Positions 8,347 to 17,750 of a stretch of 64,000 nt of DNA are shown piece by piece. Source of the DNA: Rhizobium croatiense (GTDB taxonomy: Bacteria > Pseudomonadota > Alphaproteobacteria > Rhizobiales > Rhizobiaceae); the NCBI RefSeq assembly GCF_019793465.1, contig NZ_JAILYJ010000002.1, positions 186,001 to 250,000 of the forward strand, read 5' to 3'. Position 1 is the stretch's first letter. Each line of letters starts with the position of its first letter. The notes below the pieces were generated by a model, which ran no database searches, had not been told where the DNA came from, and saw only the letters and a program-made list of their open reading frames with translations. Position numbers and translations under genes: made by a program.

Positions 8347-10485
8347 TCAACCGGCGAGAACGGCGAGCAGCAGCAGTGCCACGATATTGGTGATCTTGAT
8401 CGCCGGATTGACGGCGGGGCCGGCGGTGTCCTTGTAGGGATCGCCGACGGTATCGCCGGTAACGGAGGCCTTGTGCGCATCCGAACCCTTCATGTGACGC
8501 ACGCCGTCCTTGTCGACGAAGCCGTCCTCGAAGCTCTTCTTGGCATTGTCCCAGGCGCCGCCACCAGACGTCATCGAGATGGCGACGAAGAGGCCGTTGA
8601 TGATGACGCCGAGCAGCGATGCGCCAAGCGCGGCAAAGGCCGAGGCCTTGGAGCCAGAGATCAGAAGCACGCCGAAATAGACGACGATGGGCGCCAGCAC
8701 CGGCAGCAGCGACGGCACGATCATTTCGCGGATGGCCGCCTTGGTCAGAAGGTCGACGGCCTTGCCGTAATCCGGCTTTTCCGTGCCCTGCATGATGCCC
8801 GGCTTCATCTTGAACTGGCGGCGCACCTCCTCGACGATCGAGCCGGCGGCGCGGCCGACGGCGGTCATGGCGATGCCGCCGAAGAGATAGGGAATGAGAC
8901 CTCCGAAGATCAATCCCGCCACCACGTAAGGGTTGGAAAGATCAAAGGAAATTTCGCCGATGCCGGCGAAATAAGGGAATCTGTCGCCATTCGCCGCAAA
9001 ATATTTGAGGTCGTAGGAGTAGGCCGCGAAGAGAACCAGGGCGCCGAGACCAGCGGAGCCGATGGCATAACCCTTGGTGACGGCCTTGGTGGTATTGCCG
9101 ACGGCATCGAGCGCATCGGTGGACTTACGCACCTCCGGCGGCAGATGCGCCATTTCGGCGATACCGCCGGCATTGTCCGTCACCGGTCCGAACGCATCGA
9201 GCGCGACGATCATTCCCGCGATGCCGAGCATCGCCGTGACCGCAATGCCGGTGCCGAACAGTCCACCGAGCTGGTAGGTGGCGAGAATGCCGCCAACGAT
9301 GACGATCGCTGGCAGTGCCGTCGATTCCAGTGAGACCGCCAGGCCCTGGATGACATTGGTGCCGTGACCGGTGACCGAGGCCTGCGCGATCGAGACGACC
9401 GGACGCTTGCCGGTGCCAGTATAATATTCAGTGATAACCACGATCAGCGCGGTGACGACAAGACCGATGATGCCGCAGAAGAAGAGGTTCGCGCCTGATA
9501 TATCGGTGCCTCCGACGGAGCCGATCAATCCCCAGCCGATTGTGAGCGAGGTGGCAGCACCAAGTCCGACGATCGACAGCAGGCCGGTGACGATGAGGCC
9601 CTTGTAGAGAGCGCCCATGATCGAGCCGTTTGCACCGAGCTTGACGAAGAAAGTGCCGACAATCGATGTGATGATGCAGGCGGCGCAGATCGCCAGCGGA
9701 TAGATCATCGCCGACTGGAGGATCGGCGCGCCTGCAAAGAAGATCGCAGCGAGAACCATGGTGGCGACGACGGAGACCGCATAGGTCTCGAAGAGGTCGG
9801 CGGCCATGCCGGCGCAGTCGCCAACATTGTCGCCGACGTTATCGGCAATCGTCGCCGGGTTGCGCGGATCGTCCTCGGGAATGCCGGCTTCGACCTTGCC
9901 GACGAGGTCGCCGCCGACATCGGCGCCCTTGGTGAAGATGCCGCCGCCGAGACGGGCGAAGATCGAGATCAGCGATGCGCCGAAGCCGAGCGCCACCAGC
10001 GCATCGATGACTTCGCGCGAGCCGCTCTCATGGCCGAGCCCGACGGTCAGAATAGTGTAGTAGATGGAGACGCCGAGCAGCGCGAGACCCGCCACCAGCA
10101 TGCCGGTGATCGCACCCGACTTGAAGGCGATGTCGAGGCCGGCGGAGAGGCTGGCGGACGCGGCCTGCGCGGTGCGCACGTTGGCGCGGACGGAGACGTG
10201 CATGCCAATGAAACCGGCAGCGCCGGAAAGGACGGCGCCGATCAGGAAACCGATGGCGGCCGTGGCGGAAAGAAGCAGCCAGGCTGCGATGAAGACGACG
10301 ACGCCGACAAGGGCGATGGTGCGATACTGGCGCGTCAGATAGGCCTGAGCGCCTTCCCGGATATAGCCCGCGATCTCCTGCATCCGGCTGTTGCCCTGAT
10401 CGGCGGCAAGCACCGACCGAGTTGCCCAGGCGGCATAGACCACCGAGAGCAGACCGCATGCGATTACGCATAAAAGAATGGTCAT
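8347..10485 (-). CDS. hppA: Membrane-bound proton-translocating pyrophosphatase (K+-independent type)
   Basis: 712-residue integral membrane enzyme with about 16 membrane segments that couples pyrophosphate hydrolysis to proton pumping. The substrate loop is present: [20 protein letters not shown], then [25 protein letters not shown], plus the C-terminal [23 protein letters not shown] motif. The segment [17 protein letters not shown] carries Lys where K+-dependent enzymes have Ala, which marks the K+-insensitive subfamily. In rhizobia and agrobacteria this enzyme is linked to acidocalcisome-like granules and acid tolerance. It is separated from nusB by about 200 bases and faces bamE. Length is normal. 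Confidence 0.97.
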   Translation of the reverse strand: MTILLCVIACGLLSVVYAAWATRSVLAADQGNSRMQEIAGYIREGAQAYLTRQYRTIALVGVVVFIAAWLLLSATAAIGFLIGAVLSGAAGFIGMHVSVRANVRTAQAASASLSAGLDIAFKSGAITGMLVAGLALLGVSIYYTILTVGLGHESGSREVIDALVALGFGASLISIFARLGGGIFTKGADVGGDLVGKVEAGIPEDDPRNPATIADNVGDNVGDCAGMAADLFETYAVSVVATMVLAAIFFAGAPILQSAMIYPLAICAACIITSIVGTFFVKLGANGSIMGALYKGLIVTGLLSIVGLGAATSLTIGWGLIGSVGGTDISGANLFFCGIIGLVVTALIVVITEYYTGTGKRPVVSIAQASVTGHGTNVIQGLAVSLESTALPAIVIVGGILATYQLGGLFGTGIAVTAMLGIAGMIVALDAFGPVTDNAGGIAEMAHLPPEVRKSTDALDAVGNTTKAVTKGYAIGSAGLGALVLFAAYSYDLKYFAANGDRFPYFAGIGEISFDLSNPYVVAGLIFGGLIPYLFGGIAMTAVGRAAGSIVEEVRRQFKMKPGIMQGTEKPDYGKAVDLLTKAAIREMIVPSLLPVLAPIVVYFGVLLISGSKASAFAALGASLLGVIINGLFVAISMTSGGGAWDNAKKSFEDGFVDKDGVRHMKGSDAHKASVTGDTVGDPYKDTAGPAVNPAIKITNIVALLLLAVLAG

Positions 10486-10683
10486 TTCGCTCTTTCCTCC
10501 ATAGGCCGGAGTTCACTCCTCCTCCGGCAGATACGCCGCCGAATCGCCTTTCCTCTCCACAGAAATGCCACAGCTAAGCGGTGCGGAGATTGCGTGGTCG
10601 ATCACGTGGCGTCAAGACCGCAACGGGCGAAAACCATTGCGGCATGAAGAAAGAAACGGGAAGATCGTTTGGCGTCTAAGAAG
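10486..10683. other. hppA upstream region
   Basis: About 200 bases between the nusB stop and the hppA start. It contains one small hairpin (GCCGGAG near 10505, CTCCGGC near 10522) without a T-run. It should hold the hppA promoter, which I could not place. Confidence 0.3.
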
Positions 10684-11166
10684 TTACTTCTTCGCCTCGC
10701 CGCGCACCTGCTTGGCGATGCGGTCGAGCACGGCGTTGACGAGCTTCGGTTCGTCGTCCTCGAAGAAGGCCTGAGCGATCTCGACATATTCGGTGACGAT
10801 GACCGCCACCGGAACGTCCTTGCGGTCAATGAGTTCGAAGACGCCGGCGCGCAGGATAGCGCGCACGGTGCTGTCAAGCCGCGACAGAGCCCAATCATCC
10901 TGTAGCGCTGCAGCAATCAGCGGATCGAGGCGGACCTGATCGCGCACAACGCCGGAGACGATGGAGCGGAACCAGCCGGCATCGGCCTTCAGATAGGTCG
11001 CGCCGTCGATTTCCTGGCCGAGGCGGTGGGCCTCATATTCAGCGACGATTTCCAGAACGCCCGTGCCGCCGACATCCATCTGATAAAGCGCCTGAACGGC
11101 AGCAAGACGGGCAGCGCCCCGCTGGTTCGCAGTCTTGACCGGCCGTTCCGTCTTGTCGTCACTCAT
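10684..11166 (-). CDS. nusB: Transcription antitermination factor NusB
   Basis: 160-residue all-helical RNA-binding protein; with NusE (S10) it binds BoxA RNA in rRNA antitermination. Characteristic parts are [20 protein letters not shown] near the N-terminus, [18 protein letters not shown], then [33 protein letters not shown]. The basic C-terminus and length are normal. It starts three bases after the ribH stop, the conserved ribH-nusB pair. Cotranscription with ribH is very likely. Confidence 0.96.
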   Translation of the reverse strand: MSDDKTERPVKTANQRGAARLAAVQALYQMDVGGTGVLEIVAEYEAHRLGQEIDGATYLKADAGWFRSIVSGVVRDQVRLDPLIAAALQDDWALSRLDSTVRAILRAGVFELIDRKDVPVAVIVTEYVEIAQAFFEDDEPKLVNAVLDRIAKQVRGEAKK

Positions 11167-11169
11167 TCT

Positions 11170-11625
11170 TCATGCACCCAGTTTCTGCTTCAGCTCGATC
11201 ATCGTCAGCGCTGCGCGAGCGGCAAATCCGCCCTTGTCCTTGTCGGAGCGGCGTGCGCGCGCCCAGGCCTGTTCGTCATTTTCCACGGTCAGGATGCCGT
11301 TGCCGATGGCAAGGGATTCGCTGACCGCGAGATCCATCAAAGCGCGCGAGGACTCGTTCGACACGATTTCGAAGTGATAGGTCTCGCCGCGGATGACCAT
11401 GCCGAGGGCGACATAGCCGTCATAATGCGTGCCGCCATTGTCGTCTCCATCGAGCGACATGGCAATCGCTGCCGGAATTTCCAGCGCGCCGGGAACGGTG
11501 ACGACCTCAAAGGTAGCGCCGGCCTCTTGCAATGCGAAGGTCGCGCCTTCGAGCAGGGCATCGGCCATGTCGTCGTAGAAGCGGGCCTCAACGATCAAAA
11601 TATGGGGAGCGGTCTCTCTCGGCAT
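11170..11625 (-). CDS. ribH: 6,7-dimethyl-8-ribityllumazine synthase
   Basis: 151 residues. It condenses 5-amino-6-ribitylaminouracil with dihydroxybutanone phosphate in the penultimate riboflavin step. Lumazine synthase motifs are visible: [45 protein letters not shown] (with catalytic His) and [16 protein letters not shown]. Rhizobia often carry two ribH copies; this one is coupled to nusB, so it is the housekeeping copy. ribE and ribD, normally close upstream in this lineage, are here more than 13 kb away beyond the glycan island. Confidence 0.95.
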   Translation of the reverse strand: MPRETAPHILIVEARFYDDMADALLEGATFALQEAGATFEVVTVPGALEIPAAIAMSLDGDDNGGTHYDGYVALGMVIRGETYHFEIVSNESSRALMDLAVSESLAIGNGILTVENDEQAWARARRSDKDKGGFAARAALTMIELKQKLGA

Positions 11626-11958
11626 GGTTCACCTTCGGTTTATGGGGCGTTTTCCACTCGGCAGGCCGCGGTCAAAACATGCCTTCATCGGAATGGCAAG
11701 CACTTTCGCCCGATGCCGCAACGCCAAAGACGAAATATCGGCAAAGGGATAGCTGCACAGCTGAGCAGGCCTTTCAAACCAGTTTCCCCGGACGCCTGGA
11801 AAACGGCAATTCGAAGGCAATTTTCATGAAGAATTTTTAATGTATTTTCAGTGGCTTAGCCCATTGAATCGCGAAGAGGGCAACGCCAATTCCATGTCGT
11901 GACAAGACGATCCCCTGCAAAGACAGCCGACCGTCAAAGCAGATGAAAGGATACAATC
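11626..11958. other. Intergenic region, no gene seen
   Basis: About 330 bases between divergent ribH and a small exported protein. No flavin (FMN) riboswitch consensus, repeat or convincing open frame was found. The stretch around 11815-11860 is AT-rich relative to its surroundings and may hold promoters. Confidence 0.35.
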
Positions 11959-12318
11959 ATGAACCGCGTTGTCACAATCACCGTCGCCGCCGCCCTCTCC
12001 TCGCTTGCATTTGCCGGCGCCAGCCGGGCCGAAAGCCTTGGGATGAACACCGCCCACGGCATCGAGCAGACGCTCAGGACCTTCCAGGGCAATGACTTCA
12101 ACGTCGAGCAAGTCCATAACTGGCGCAATCTCGACGACGAGACGACGGGTCCGCGCTCGGCGCCGGAACGCTCCGGCCAAGCCATCCGCGGCATCCAGGC
12201 TTCGATCGACGCCAACCGGTCACTTGCCCGCCGGCTCAACAATGAAGGCGTCGACGTCCGCAACATCGTCAATGCCGAACAGGCGGCTGACGGAAGCCTG
12301 ACTTTTTACGTCCGCTGA
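11959..12318 (+). CDS. Small exported protein of unknown function
   Basis: 119 residues with a good Sec signal at 1-24 (hydrophobic core VVTITVAAALSSLAFAG, ending SRA). The mature part is about 95 residues, hydrophilic, with no Cys and no motif I recognise; it contains a potentially helical segment (RSGQAIRGIQASIDANRSLARRL). An AAAGGA stretch precedes the ATG. It stands alone on the plus strand at the edge of the polysaccharide island. I make no functional assignment. Confidence 0.65.
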   Translation: MNRVVTITVAAALSSLAFAGASRAESLGMNTAHGIEQTLRTFQGNDFNVEQVHNWRNLDDETTGPRSAPERSGQAIRGIQASIDANRSLARRLNNEGVDVRNIVNAEQAADGSLTFYVR

Positions 12319-12494
12319 GGTTCCAGGCATTGCCAACGATCGAGTGTCCCGGTGCGTTCCGCCCGAAGCGCGGCGCTCGAGGCATGGGCGGCGGTCTCCT
12401 CTCCGCCCATGCCGGGGATTTCACGGATCAGCGCAGACGGGCATTGAATTTTCCGCCAAGATGATAGCTTCTCTTCCTGCAACAGGAGGACATC

Positions 12495-12998
12495 ATGGCA
12501 ACGGAACCGAAAGCGGTGATCAATATCGCCGATCTCCCGCTCGACCACTGGAAACAGGGCGAGTTCTACGAAGGCGCCGACGCCTCGTTCGGCGCACGTC
12601 TTGGTCTGGCCGGTCTCGGCATCAGCTATAACGAAGTGCCGTCGGGCAAATCGAGCTGCCCCTTCCACAATCACCATGTCGAAGACGAGCTCTTCTACGT
12701 GATCGCGGGCACCGGCGAATACCGCTTCGGCGACGAGCGCCATGCAATCAAAGCCGGCGACGTGCTCGGCGCGCCGGCCGGCGGCCCCGAAACGGCGCAC
12801 CAGATCATCAATACCGGCACGGCGACTCTCGTCTATCTCGGCATCTCGACGATGGCGAAGACCGAGATCGTCGAATATCCGGATTCCGGAAAGTTTCTCG
12901 CCAAGACCAATCGGGATGGCGCAAGGCCCGGGCGATTCCGCCATATGGGACGCGCGGAAAATCCGCTCGATTACTGGGACGGCGAAGCCGGCGCGTGA
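12495..12998 (+). CDS. Cupin domain protein
   Basis: 167-residue cytosolic protein with one cupin barrel at residues about 45-125. Probable metal ligands are His58, His60 and Glu65 (PFHNHHVEDELFYVI) and His102 (ETAHQIINTG), with the glycine-rich turn AGTGEYRFGDE between the two cupin motifs. The C-terminal part (FRHMGRAENPLDYWDGE) resembles a subgroup of uncharacterised cupins. The ATG follows CAGGAGGA. The substrate is unknown; family members include isomerases, dioxygenases and sugar-binding proteins. The GNAT gene follows after 25 bases, probably in one transcript. Confidence 0.85.
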   Translation: MATEPKAVINIADLPLDHWKQGEFYEGADASFGARLGLAGLGISYNEVPSGKSSCPFHNHHVEDELFYVIAGTGEYRFGDERHAIKAGDVLGAPAGGPETAHQIINTGTATLVYLGISTMAKTEIVEYPDSGKFLAKTNRDGARPGRFRHMGRAENPLDYWDGEAGA

Positions 12999-13023
12999 CG
13001 GCGCAACTCCCGGAGGATCTGAT

Positions 13024-13539
13024 GTGACCGACATCCCCACGCTCGAAACGCAGCGGTTGACGATTCGCCCTCACCACCTCGACGACTTCGAAGCGCATGC
13101 CGCGTTGTGGGCGAGCGAGGATGTTGTCCGCTTCATCAGCGGCGCGCCCTCGACGCGCGAGCAGAGCTGGGCCCGTATGCTGCGCATTGCCGGCATGTGG
13201 CATCATATGGGCTTCGGCTTTCTCGCGATCGAGGAAAAGGCAAGCGGCCGGTTCATCGGCGAAGCCGGATTTCTCGAAGCCCGCCGCGAAATGGAACCGT
13301 CAATCGAGGGAACGATGGAGGTCGGCTGGGCGTTGATGCCGGCGGCCCAGGGCCGCGGTTATGCCACCGAGGCGCTGACAGCCCTGATCGGCTGGGCGGA
13401 AGCGCATTTTCCAGGAAAGGCAATGAGCTGCATCATCAGCCCCGAGAACGTGGCGTCGCTCAGGCTCGCAGCCAAGCTCGGCTTCCGCGAGATGGCGCGC
13501 GCGCAGTATAATGGCGAAGTCATTCAGTTTTCGCGTTAG
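13024..13539 (+). CDS. GNAT family N-acetyltransferase (RimJ/RimL type)
   Basis: 171 residues with a GNAT fold of the RimJ/RimL-like (acetyltransf_3) type: LETQRLTIRPHHLDDFEAHAALWASEDVVRFISG at the N-terminus, GWALMPAAQGRGYATEAL as the acetyl-CoA pyrophosphate loop (about 110-125), and ENVASLRLAAKLGF near the end. The start is GTG at 13024, seven bases after GGAGG; the frame is open further upstream, but that part overlaps the cupin gene out of frame. The substrate is unknown; relatives acetylate protein N-termini or small amines. It follows the cupin gene closely. Confidence 0.85.
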   Translation: MTDIPTLETQRLTIRPHHLDDFEAHAALWASEDVVRFISGAPSTREQSWARMLRIAGMWHHMGFGFLAIEEKASGRFIGEAGFLEARREMEPSIEGTMEVGWALMPAAQGRGYATEALTALIGWAEAHFPGKAMSCIISPENVASLRLAAKLGFREMARAQYNGEVIQFSR

Positions 13540-13637
13540 GGAATTTCGTCGAGCGGACAGCGTAGCGCAGAGCATCCACCGCATGGGCCGAGGCTCGTGG
13601 AACGCGGAGCGAATGCCCGAGAGTGTGCCACCTTTAT

Positions 13638-14516
13638 TTACATCAGTGCTTCTTCAATTTGCGCAATTCTTGCTCCAAGCTGGGGGAACGAATTCTGCCA
13701 GTGCCGGTAGATATTCAGCAGGTTACGATATGAGGTAGGCAAGTCGCTTGCTGGCAAGTAGCCTCTTTCAAACGCGAAATTTAACACGTCCTCATAGTAA
13801 GTGATTGCATAAATGAACTTCCAGTTGATTTGCGGGTTCGACGTGGCGTTCTCATGGCGCCTGAAATAGGAAAGCGGGGTGGGATGGATGACGAAGTTGC
13901 CGAGCTGCGCCAGTTCCACCCATGCTGATAAATCAATCAAACCAGGAAAGAGATCGCCTTGCATCTTATACAACCGGAATTGACCATTGCTATCGAAAGC
14001 ATCCTTCTTCCGAAATAAAGCCGTTGTGTACTCTCCCACTAGATTGACGTGATTGAGAGCCGTCAATCGCAAGAAGTCGTCGCCAGAAACGATCTTGAGG
14101 CTATCTCCGGAAGCGTTGAAGTGGTTGATGAAGCCAGTAGTATGATTTTTTCCGTCAATCAAATAACGCGGAGAAAATGAAAGACGCGTGTTTCTTTCCT
14201 TTGTCGACTCAAGCGCCTCTAACAGGAACTGTATGCAGAAAGGGTGTAACACGTCGTCATCGAACAGGAATTTGATGTATTCGCCGCTCGCGATTTCCAC
14301 CAGCCTGCGCACATTGTTCTCGGGACCGGGATTCGGATTGCGGCTGTATTGGACAAACCTTTCGTAGTTCCGGCAGATCGCCTGGATTTCATCAGTCGGA
14401 CAATCATCCGACACCAGAATTTCGACATCGGTGAAGCTCTGAGCCAACGCACTTCGTAGGCACAGTTCGAAATAGTCGGCCTTGTATGCTGGAATACAGA
14501 TCGATACGCGCGGCAT
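13638..14516 (-). CDS. Glycosyltransferase family 2
   Basis: 292-residue GT-A fold enzyme. The N-terminus MPRVSICIPAYKADYFELCLRSALAQSF is the nucleotide-binding start of GT2. VEILVSDDCPTDE follows, and the metal-binding DxD is DDD at residues 86-88 (FLFDDDVLHP). The C-terminal half has aromatic-rich segments and no membrane segments, so it is probably a cytosolic or peripheral transferase adding one sugar to a lipid-linked glycan; donor and acceptor are unknown. It is the last gene of the seven-gene minus-strand run, 45 bases after the methyltransferase. Base composition is lower in GC than the housekeeping genes: 14041-14100 has 30 G/C of 60. Confidence 0.88.
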   Translation of the reverse strand: MPRVSICIPAYKADYFELCLRSALAQSFTDVEILVSDDCPTDEIQAICRNYERFVQYSRNPNPGPENNVRRLVEIASGEYIKFLFDDDVLHPFCIQFLLEALESTKERNTRLSFSPRYLIDGKNHTTGFINHFNASGDSLKIVSGDDFLRLTALNHVNLVGEYTTALFRKKDAFDSNGQFRLYKMQGDLFPGLIDLSAWVELAQLGNFVIHPTPLSYFRRHENATSNPQINWKFIYAITYYEDVLNFAFERGYLPASDLPTSYRNLLNIYRHWQNSFPQLGARIAQIEEALM

Positions 14517-14561
14517 CGGACATCCTTGGAATTTAGAAAGTCGAGTTCGGCAAAGCGCAGC

Positions 14562-15314
14562 CTATTGCGCTCGGCCTGCTTCACACATGAGAAAGATGCT
14601 GGCGCAGAGATCGGGATAGACTTGCCCCAGCTGATAACAACCCTCCAGATATTCACTGGAAATGATGTCGGTCTGAAGCAAACGATCCCACTGGAAATTT
14701 GCCAGAGCTTTGAAGAAAATGCCGGACCGATGCACAACGTTCAACCCTGCCAAACTTGCATCGCGCTCCAGGGTATCCAGTGAATATGTGATGCGGTGAC
14801 CATGCTCCGCTTCCGCCTTCGTGATTGCGGAATTGTGGCTTATCAAACCCATTTTAACAGCGATCTGGCGGGACGGGGCATTCGCATTCGGGCATACCAG
14901 GAAGAGCCTACCGCCTTCCGATAGCCATTCGTCATTGATGCGCTTCAGCACGCCTAGCGGATCGTCCAAATGCTCGAGAACGTGTGTCAGCAGGACATTG
15001 TCATAGCGTTTGGGGAGCTTCACGTCTTCGAACACGTCATTGATAAATGTCAGGCTGTCGCCCAGTTCGTTCTGCGCGACGGCTATTGCCTCATCGGAGG
15101 CTTCTACGCAGGTGATATCGTCGAAATAGGGAACGATCCTTTTCGTGAAATCGCCCCGGAAACTTCCAAGTTCAAGCAGGCTTCCGGAGCGGAAAAAGGG
15201 CATGAAAGACTTCAGCATATAATGATGCATGACGTCAAAATCGAAGTTGTATGCGTAGCGATGATCACTAGCATCCTTGATTTCACTATTATAATCGCGC
15301 TTCTTCTCAGCCAT
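14562..15314 (-). CDS. Class I SAM-dependent methyltransferase
   Basis: 250 residues. A Rossmann methyltransferase with motif I LLELGSFRGDFT (about 46-57), the acidic end of strand 2 (CVEASDEAI) and post-motif LLTHVLEHLDDP, typical of the Methyltransf_11/23 type. The substrate is not shown; in this operon a sugar or glycan O- or N-methylation is the simplest idea. It starts three bases after the stop of the GNAT gene, so cotranslation is likely. The C-terminus (about 200-250) has no family signature I know. Confidence 0.85.
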   Translation of the reverse strand: MAEKKRDYNSEIKDASDHRYAYNFDFDVMHHYMLKSFMPFFRSGSLLELGSFRGDFTKRIVPYFDDITCVEASDEAIAVAQNELGDSLTFINDVFEDVKLPKRYDNVLLTHVLEHLDDPLGVLKRINDEWLSEGGRLFLVCPNANAPSRQIAVKMGLISHNSAITKAEAEHGHRITYSLDTLERDASLAGLNVVHRSGIFFKALANFQWDRLLQTDIISSEYLEGCYQLGQVYPDLCASIFLMCEAGRAQ

Positions 15315-15317
15315 CTT

Positions 15318-15761
15318 CTACCCCAAATCTCGCTTCATTGTCAGCATTGACTGTTCGCTATCCAGCACCACGAACCCATATCTGCGATAGACAGCGACGG
15401 CGGCCATGTTTTTCGCCTCGACCTGGAGGCGTATCGTTTCAAACCTCTTCTGCCTGGCCAAAGCCATGCTCCGCTCAAGCAACGCTCCCGCTATCCCCCT
15501 GCCGCGCCATTCTTCGAACACACTTAGATTCGTAATGAATGCCGATGTCTGTTGGGGATTGTTGCAATATATGGCCAGAAGCCCGATCAACCTACCGTCA
15601 GACCATGCCTCAAAGCGCTCGGCATTGAGCAGGATTTTCAGCGCATAAGCGTCGATGTCCACGCGTGCGCGAAGTCCCTCGGCGAAAACAGTTCCGCATT
15701 CATTCAAGTGGTAGGCGATGTCGCTTGCCGAAGCGAGGTTGTGGCCCCAATCCGGCGTCAT
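15318..15761 (-). CDS. GNAT family N-acetyltransferase in the glycan operon
   Basis: 147-residue GNAT. The acetyl-CoA loop is EEWRGRGIAGALLERSM (about 85-102), then RLQVEAKNMAAVAVYRRYGF, the standard motif B region. The start ATG overlaps the stop of the preceding glycosidase-like gene by four bases (ATGA), and its stop lies three bases from the methyltransferase start. This context suggests acetylation of an amino sugar made by the DegT enzyme, an inference from neighbours. A ribosomal RimI-like role is possible but unlikely in this setting. Confidence 0.83.
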   Translation of the reverse strand: MTPDWGHNLASASDIAYHLNECGTVFAEGLRARVDIDAYALKILLNAERFEAWSDGRLIGLLAIYCNNPQQTSAFITNLSVFEEWRGRGIAGALLERSMALARQKRFETIRLQVEAKNMAAVAVYRRYGFVVLDSEQSMLTMKRDLG

Positions 15762-16729
15762 GCAGCACGTTCCAATATTGCAGCGCCGAATCCATGCCGG
15801 CCAAACTGGTTTCCGTTATAGAGGAGGTAAATTGACCCATCCGCCTCAAAGACGTGCGGATAGCACAACATGTCGGAATCCCATTCGCCGTTCGTTCCTT
15901 CAATCCCCAATTCAAGGTCATCGCGTGACCAGTTGATCAGATCGTGCGAATAGGCGTGGCCGATTTGATAGCCGCGTTTCCTGTTAGTGCGAAAATCCGA
16001 CGATTGCCGATAGCAGAAGAACATATGATAGCGATCATCGATCCGGATGACGGTCGGCAGAGCTTGGCTTTCGTCGGCACCAAGCCGATCCGGTATGATC
16101 TGCCTGCCTTCCTCCTTCTGCCAATTGATGCCGTCTGGCGAGGTCGCATGACCAATTTTATAAGTGCGATCCGGAGGCGCGCCCGGGGAGTATTCTTTCC
16201 ACCCAGTCCCGAAAATGTACCACATGTGAAAGATGCCATCGATGAACTTCACAAAGCCGTCGCCGACCAGGCACGGCTCCTTGAGAGACGCCGACAAGAC
16301 CGGCCCATCGCCGATCCTCTTGAACGACATCCCGTCGTCGTCACTGAGCGCAAGCCCGATTGCCGTATCGACCGAGACCGCAACCCTTCGATTCCAGCCG
16401 CATGTGTAGCCGTAGATCTTCCCTTCGTGTCGCATCACATTCATCGGGAAGATGCCATGCTCGTCAAAGCAACCGAGTTTGCCGAGTTCAATAACCGGCC
16501 TGTCGGAAACGCGAATGGCCCGCTCCAGAGTCTTCTCCATATCGACGAAAGCGACATGGCTGAGATATTTGCCGTTCACGTCAGTTGCGCGCGTTGAGAA
16601 GTAGATTCGTATAAAGCCATCGAAAACGAGCGCCTGGGGCGACTGCGCAAACTCGACACAGCCTGCGGGCAGATGATGCAGCGTGGGATCAAAGATCTTG
16701 CCCAGCTTCTTCCATCGCATCTTGGTCAT
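15758..16729 (-). CDS. Glycosidase-like five-bladed beta-propeller protein, copy B
   Basis: 323 residues without a signal peptide, similar along its length to the preceding gene (16726-17694). Shared landmarks are KKLGKIF at the start, IRIYFSTRATD, SHVAFVDM, ISDRPVIELGKLGCFDEHG-like spacing, IGLALSDDDG, YKIGHATSPDGINW, MFFCYRQS and DMLCYPHVFE near the end. These resemble the GH32/43/130 type propeller, with Asp/Glu residues at strand ends. No cytosolic substrate is known; it may act on or bind an activated or lipid-linked sugar. It is joined to its neighbours by four-base overlaps at both ends. Calling it a hydrolase would go beyond the evidence. Confidence 0.75.
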   Translation of the reverse strand: MTKMRWKKLGKIFDPTLHHLPAGCVEFAQSPQALVFDGFIRIYFSTRATDVNGKYLSHVAFVDMEKTLERAIRVSDRPVIELGKLGCFDEHGIFPMNVMRHEGKIYGYTCGWNRRVAVSVDTAIGLALSDDDGMSFKRIGDGPVLSASLKEPCLVGDGFVKFIDGIFHMWYIFGTGWKEYSPGAPPDRTYKIGHATSPDGINWQKEEGRQIIPDRLGADESQALPTVIRIDDRYHMFFCYRQSSDFRTNRKRGYQIGHAYSHDLINWSRDDLELGIEGTNGEWDSDMLCYPHVFEADGSIYLLYNGNQFGRHGFGAAILERAA

Positions 16730-17694
16730 GCGTCACCGAGCTTTCCGTCGAGAACAGCAAGGCCGAAGCCGTTGCGCCCGACTTGATTGCCGAGATAGGC
16801 CATATAGGTCTTGCCATCCAACTCGAAGACATGCGGGTAGCTAACCATCTCATCATCCCAGCCTGTGTCGGACACCGTCAGCCCCGCTTTGCTATCGTCA
16901 CGTTGCCAGTTGACCAGATCGTTGCTCGAGGCGTAGCCGATACGGTATCCCTTTTCCTTGCCGCGATAATTCGTGCTGTGACGATAGCAGAAGAACATGT
17001 GGTAGCGCCCGCCGGCAAAGATCACATCGGGGCTCGCCTGTGCCTCATCGGTCTCGACGACAGATTCGATCAGATCTCTGTTCGCTTTCGTCCAGTGCAC
17101 GCCATCTTCAGAGGTGGCTAGACGGATTTTGTACACAGGCTCCGCACGCCCATCGGCCATGATCCACTTGGAACCAGAGATATAGAACAGGTACCACCGG
17201 TCGTTAAAACGCCGAATCTTGGGACCACTCAGGACGAAGGGCTCATCCGGCGAGTATGGCACGACGGGTCCACAACCCGCCTTAGAGAAGGTCCGGCCTT
17301 CGTCCGTGCTCAAGGCCAATCCTATACCGACGTTGAATGGCACGGATTCGCATCGCGTCCAGCCGGCATAGTAAGCGCGTATGAGGTCGCCATCCCTGGC
17401 TACGGAGATCGGATAAGTACCAAATTGATCGAATTCGCCGAGACCGCCCAAATCCAGGACCGGACGTTCGCTGATCCGTATGATCTTAAACAAGTCAGCC
17501 CTATCCACGTCAATATAAGCAGAATGCGAGACATATTGCCCGGCCTGATCTGCTGGTGGGCGGCAGGAAAAGTATATTCGCACAAAATCGTCGAAAAGCA
17601 GTGTTGCAGGCGCTTGAGCAAACTCCTTAAGCCACGGACGATCCGTCACTTCCTGCGGCGTAAAAACCTTGCCTAACTTCTTCCATTTGAACAT
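16726..17694 (-). CDS. Glycosidase-like five-bladed beta-propeller protein, copy A
   Basis: 322 residues without a signal peptide; first of two tandem paralogues. Visible propeller repeats are FDDFVRIYFSCRPP, VGIGLALSTDEGRTF, WYLFYISGSKW, YKIRLATSEDGVHW, YHMFFCYRHSTNYRG, YRIGYASSNDLVNWQRDDS and MVSYPHVFELDGKTYMAYLGN. The repeated pattern of a short strand followed by S-x-DG/ND-x-x-W is typical of GH43/GH32/GH130-like propellers. Its stop overlaps the start of copy B by four bases. It follows the wbqC-like gene after 56 bases. Catalytic residues cannot be assigned with certainty, so activity (hydrolase, phosphorylase or binding protein) is open. Confidence 0.75.
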   Translation of the reverse strand: MFKWKKLGKVFTPQEVTDRPWLKEFAQAPATLLFDDFVRIYFSCRPPADQAGQYVSHSAYIDVDRADLFKIIRISERPVLDLGGLGEFDQFGTYPISVARDGDLIRAYYAGWTRCESVPFNVGIGLALSTDEGRTFSKAGCGPVVPYSPDEPFVLSGPKIRRFNDRWYLFYISGSKWIMADGRAEPVYKIRLATSEDGVHWTKANRDLIESVVETDEAQASPDVIFAGGRYHMFFCYRHSTNYRGKEKGYRIGYASSNDLVNWQRDDSKAGLTVSDTGWDDEMVSYPHVFELDGKTYMAYLGNQVGRNGFGLAVLDGKLGDA

Positions 17695-17750
17695 TGCTTC
17701 ACCGATATCTTCTTCTTGGCAGACCGCCGAAAGGAAACACTCGTCCGCAC

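Noticed and set aside
11626..11958. FMN riboswitch upstream of ribH
   Set aside because: I looked for the conserved flavin-element segments on the minus strand and saw none; the gap lacks the expected GC-rich stems.
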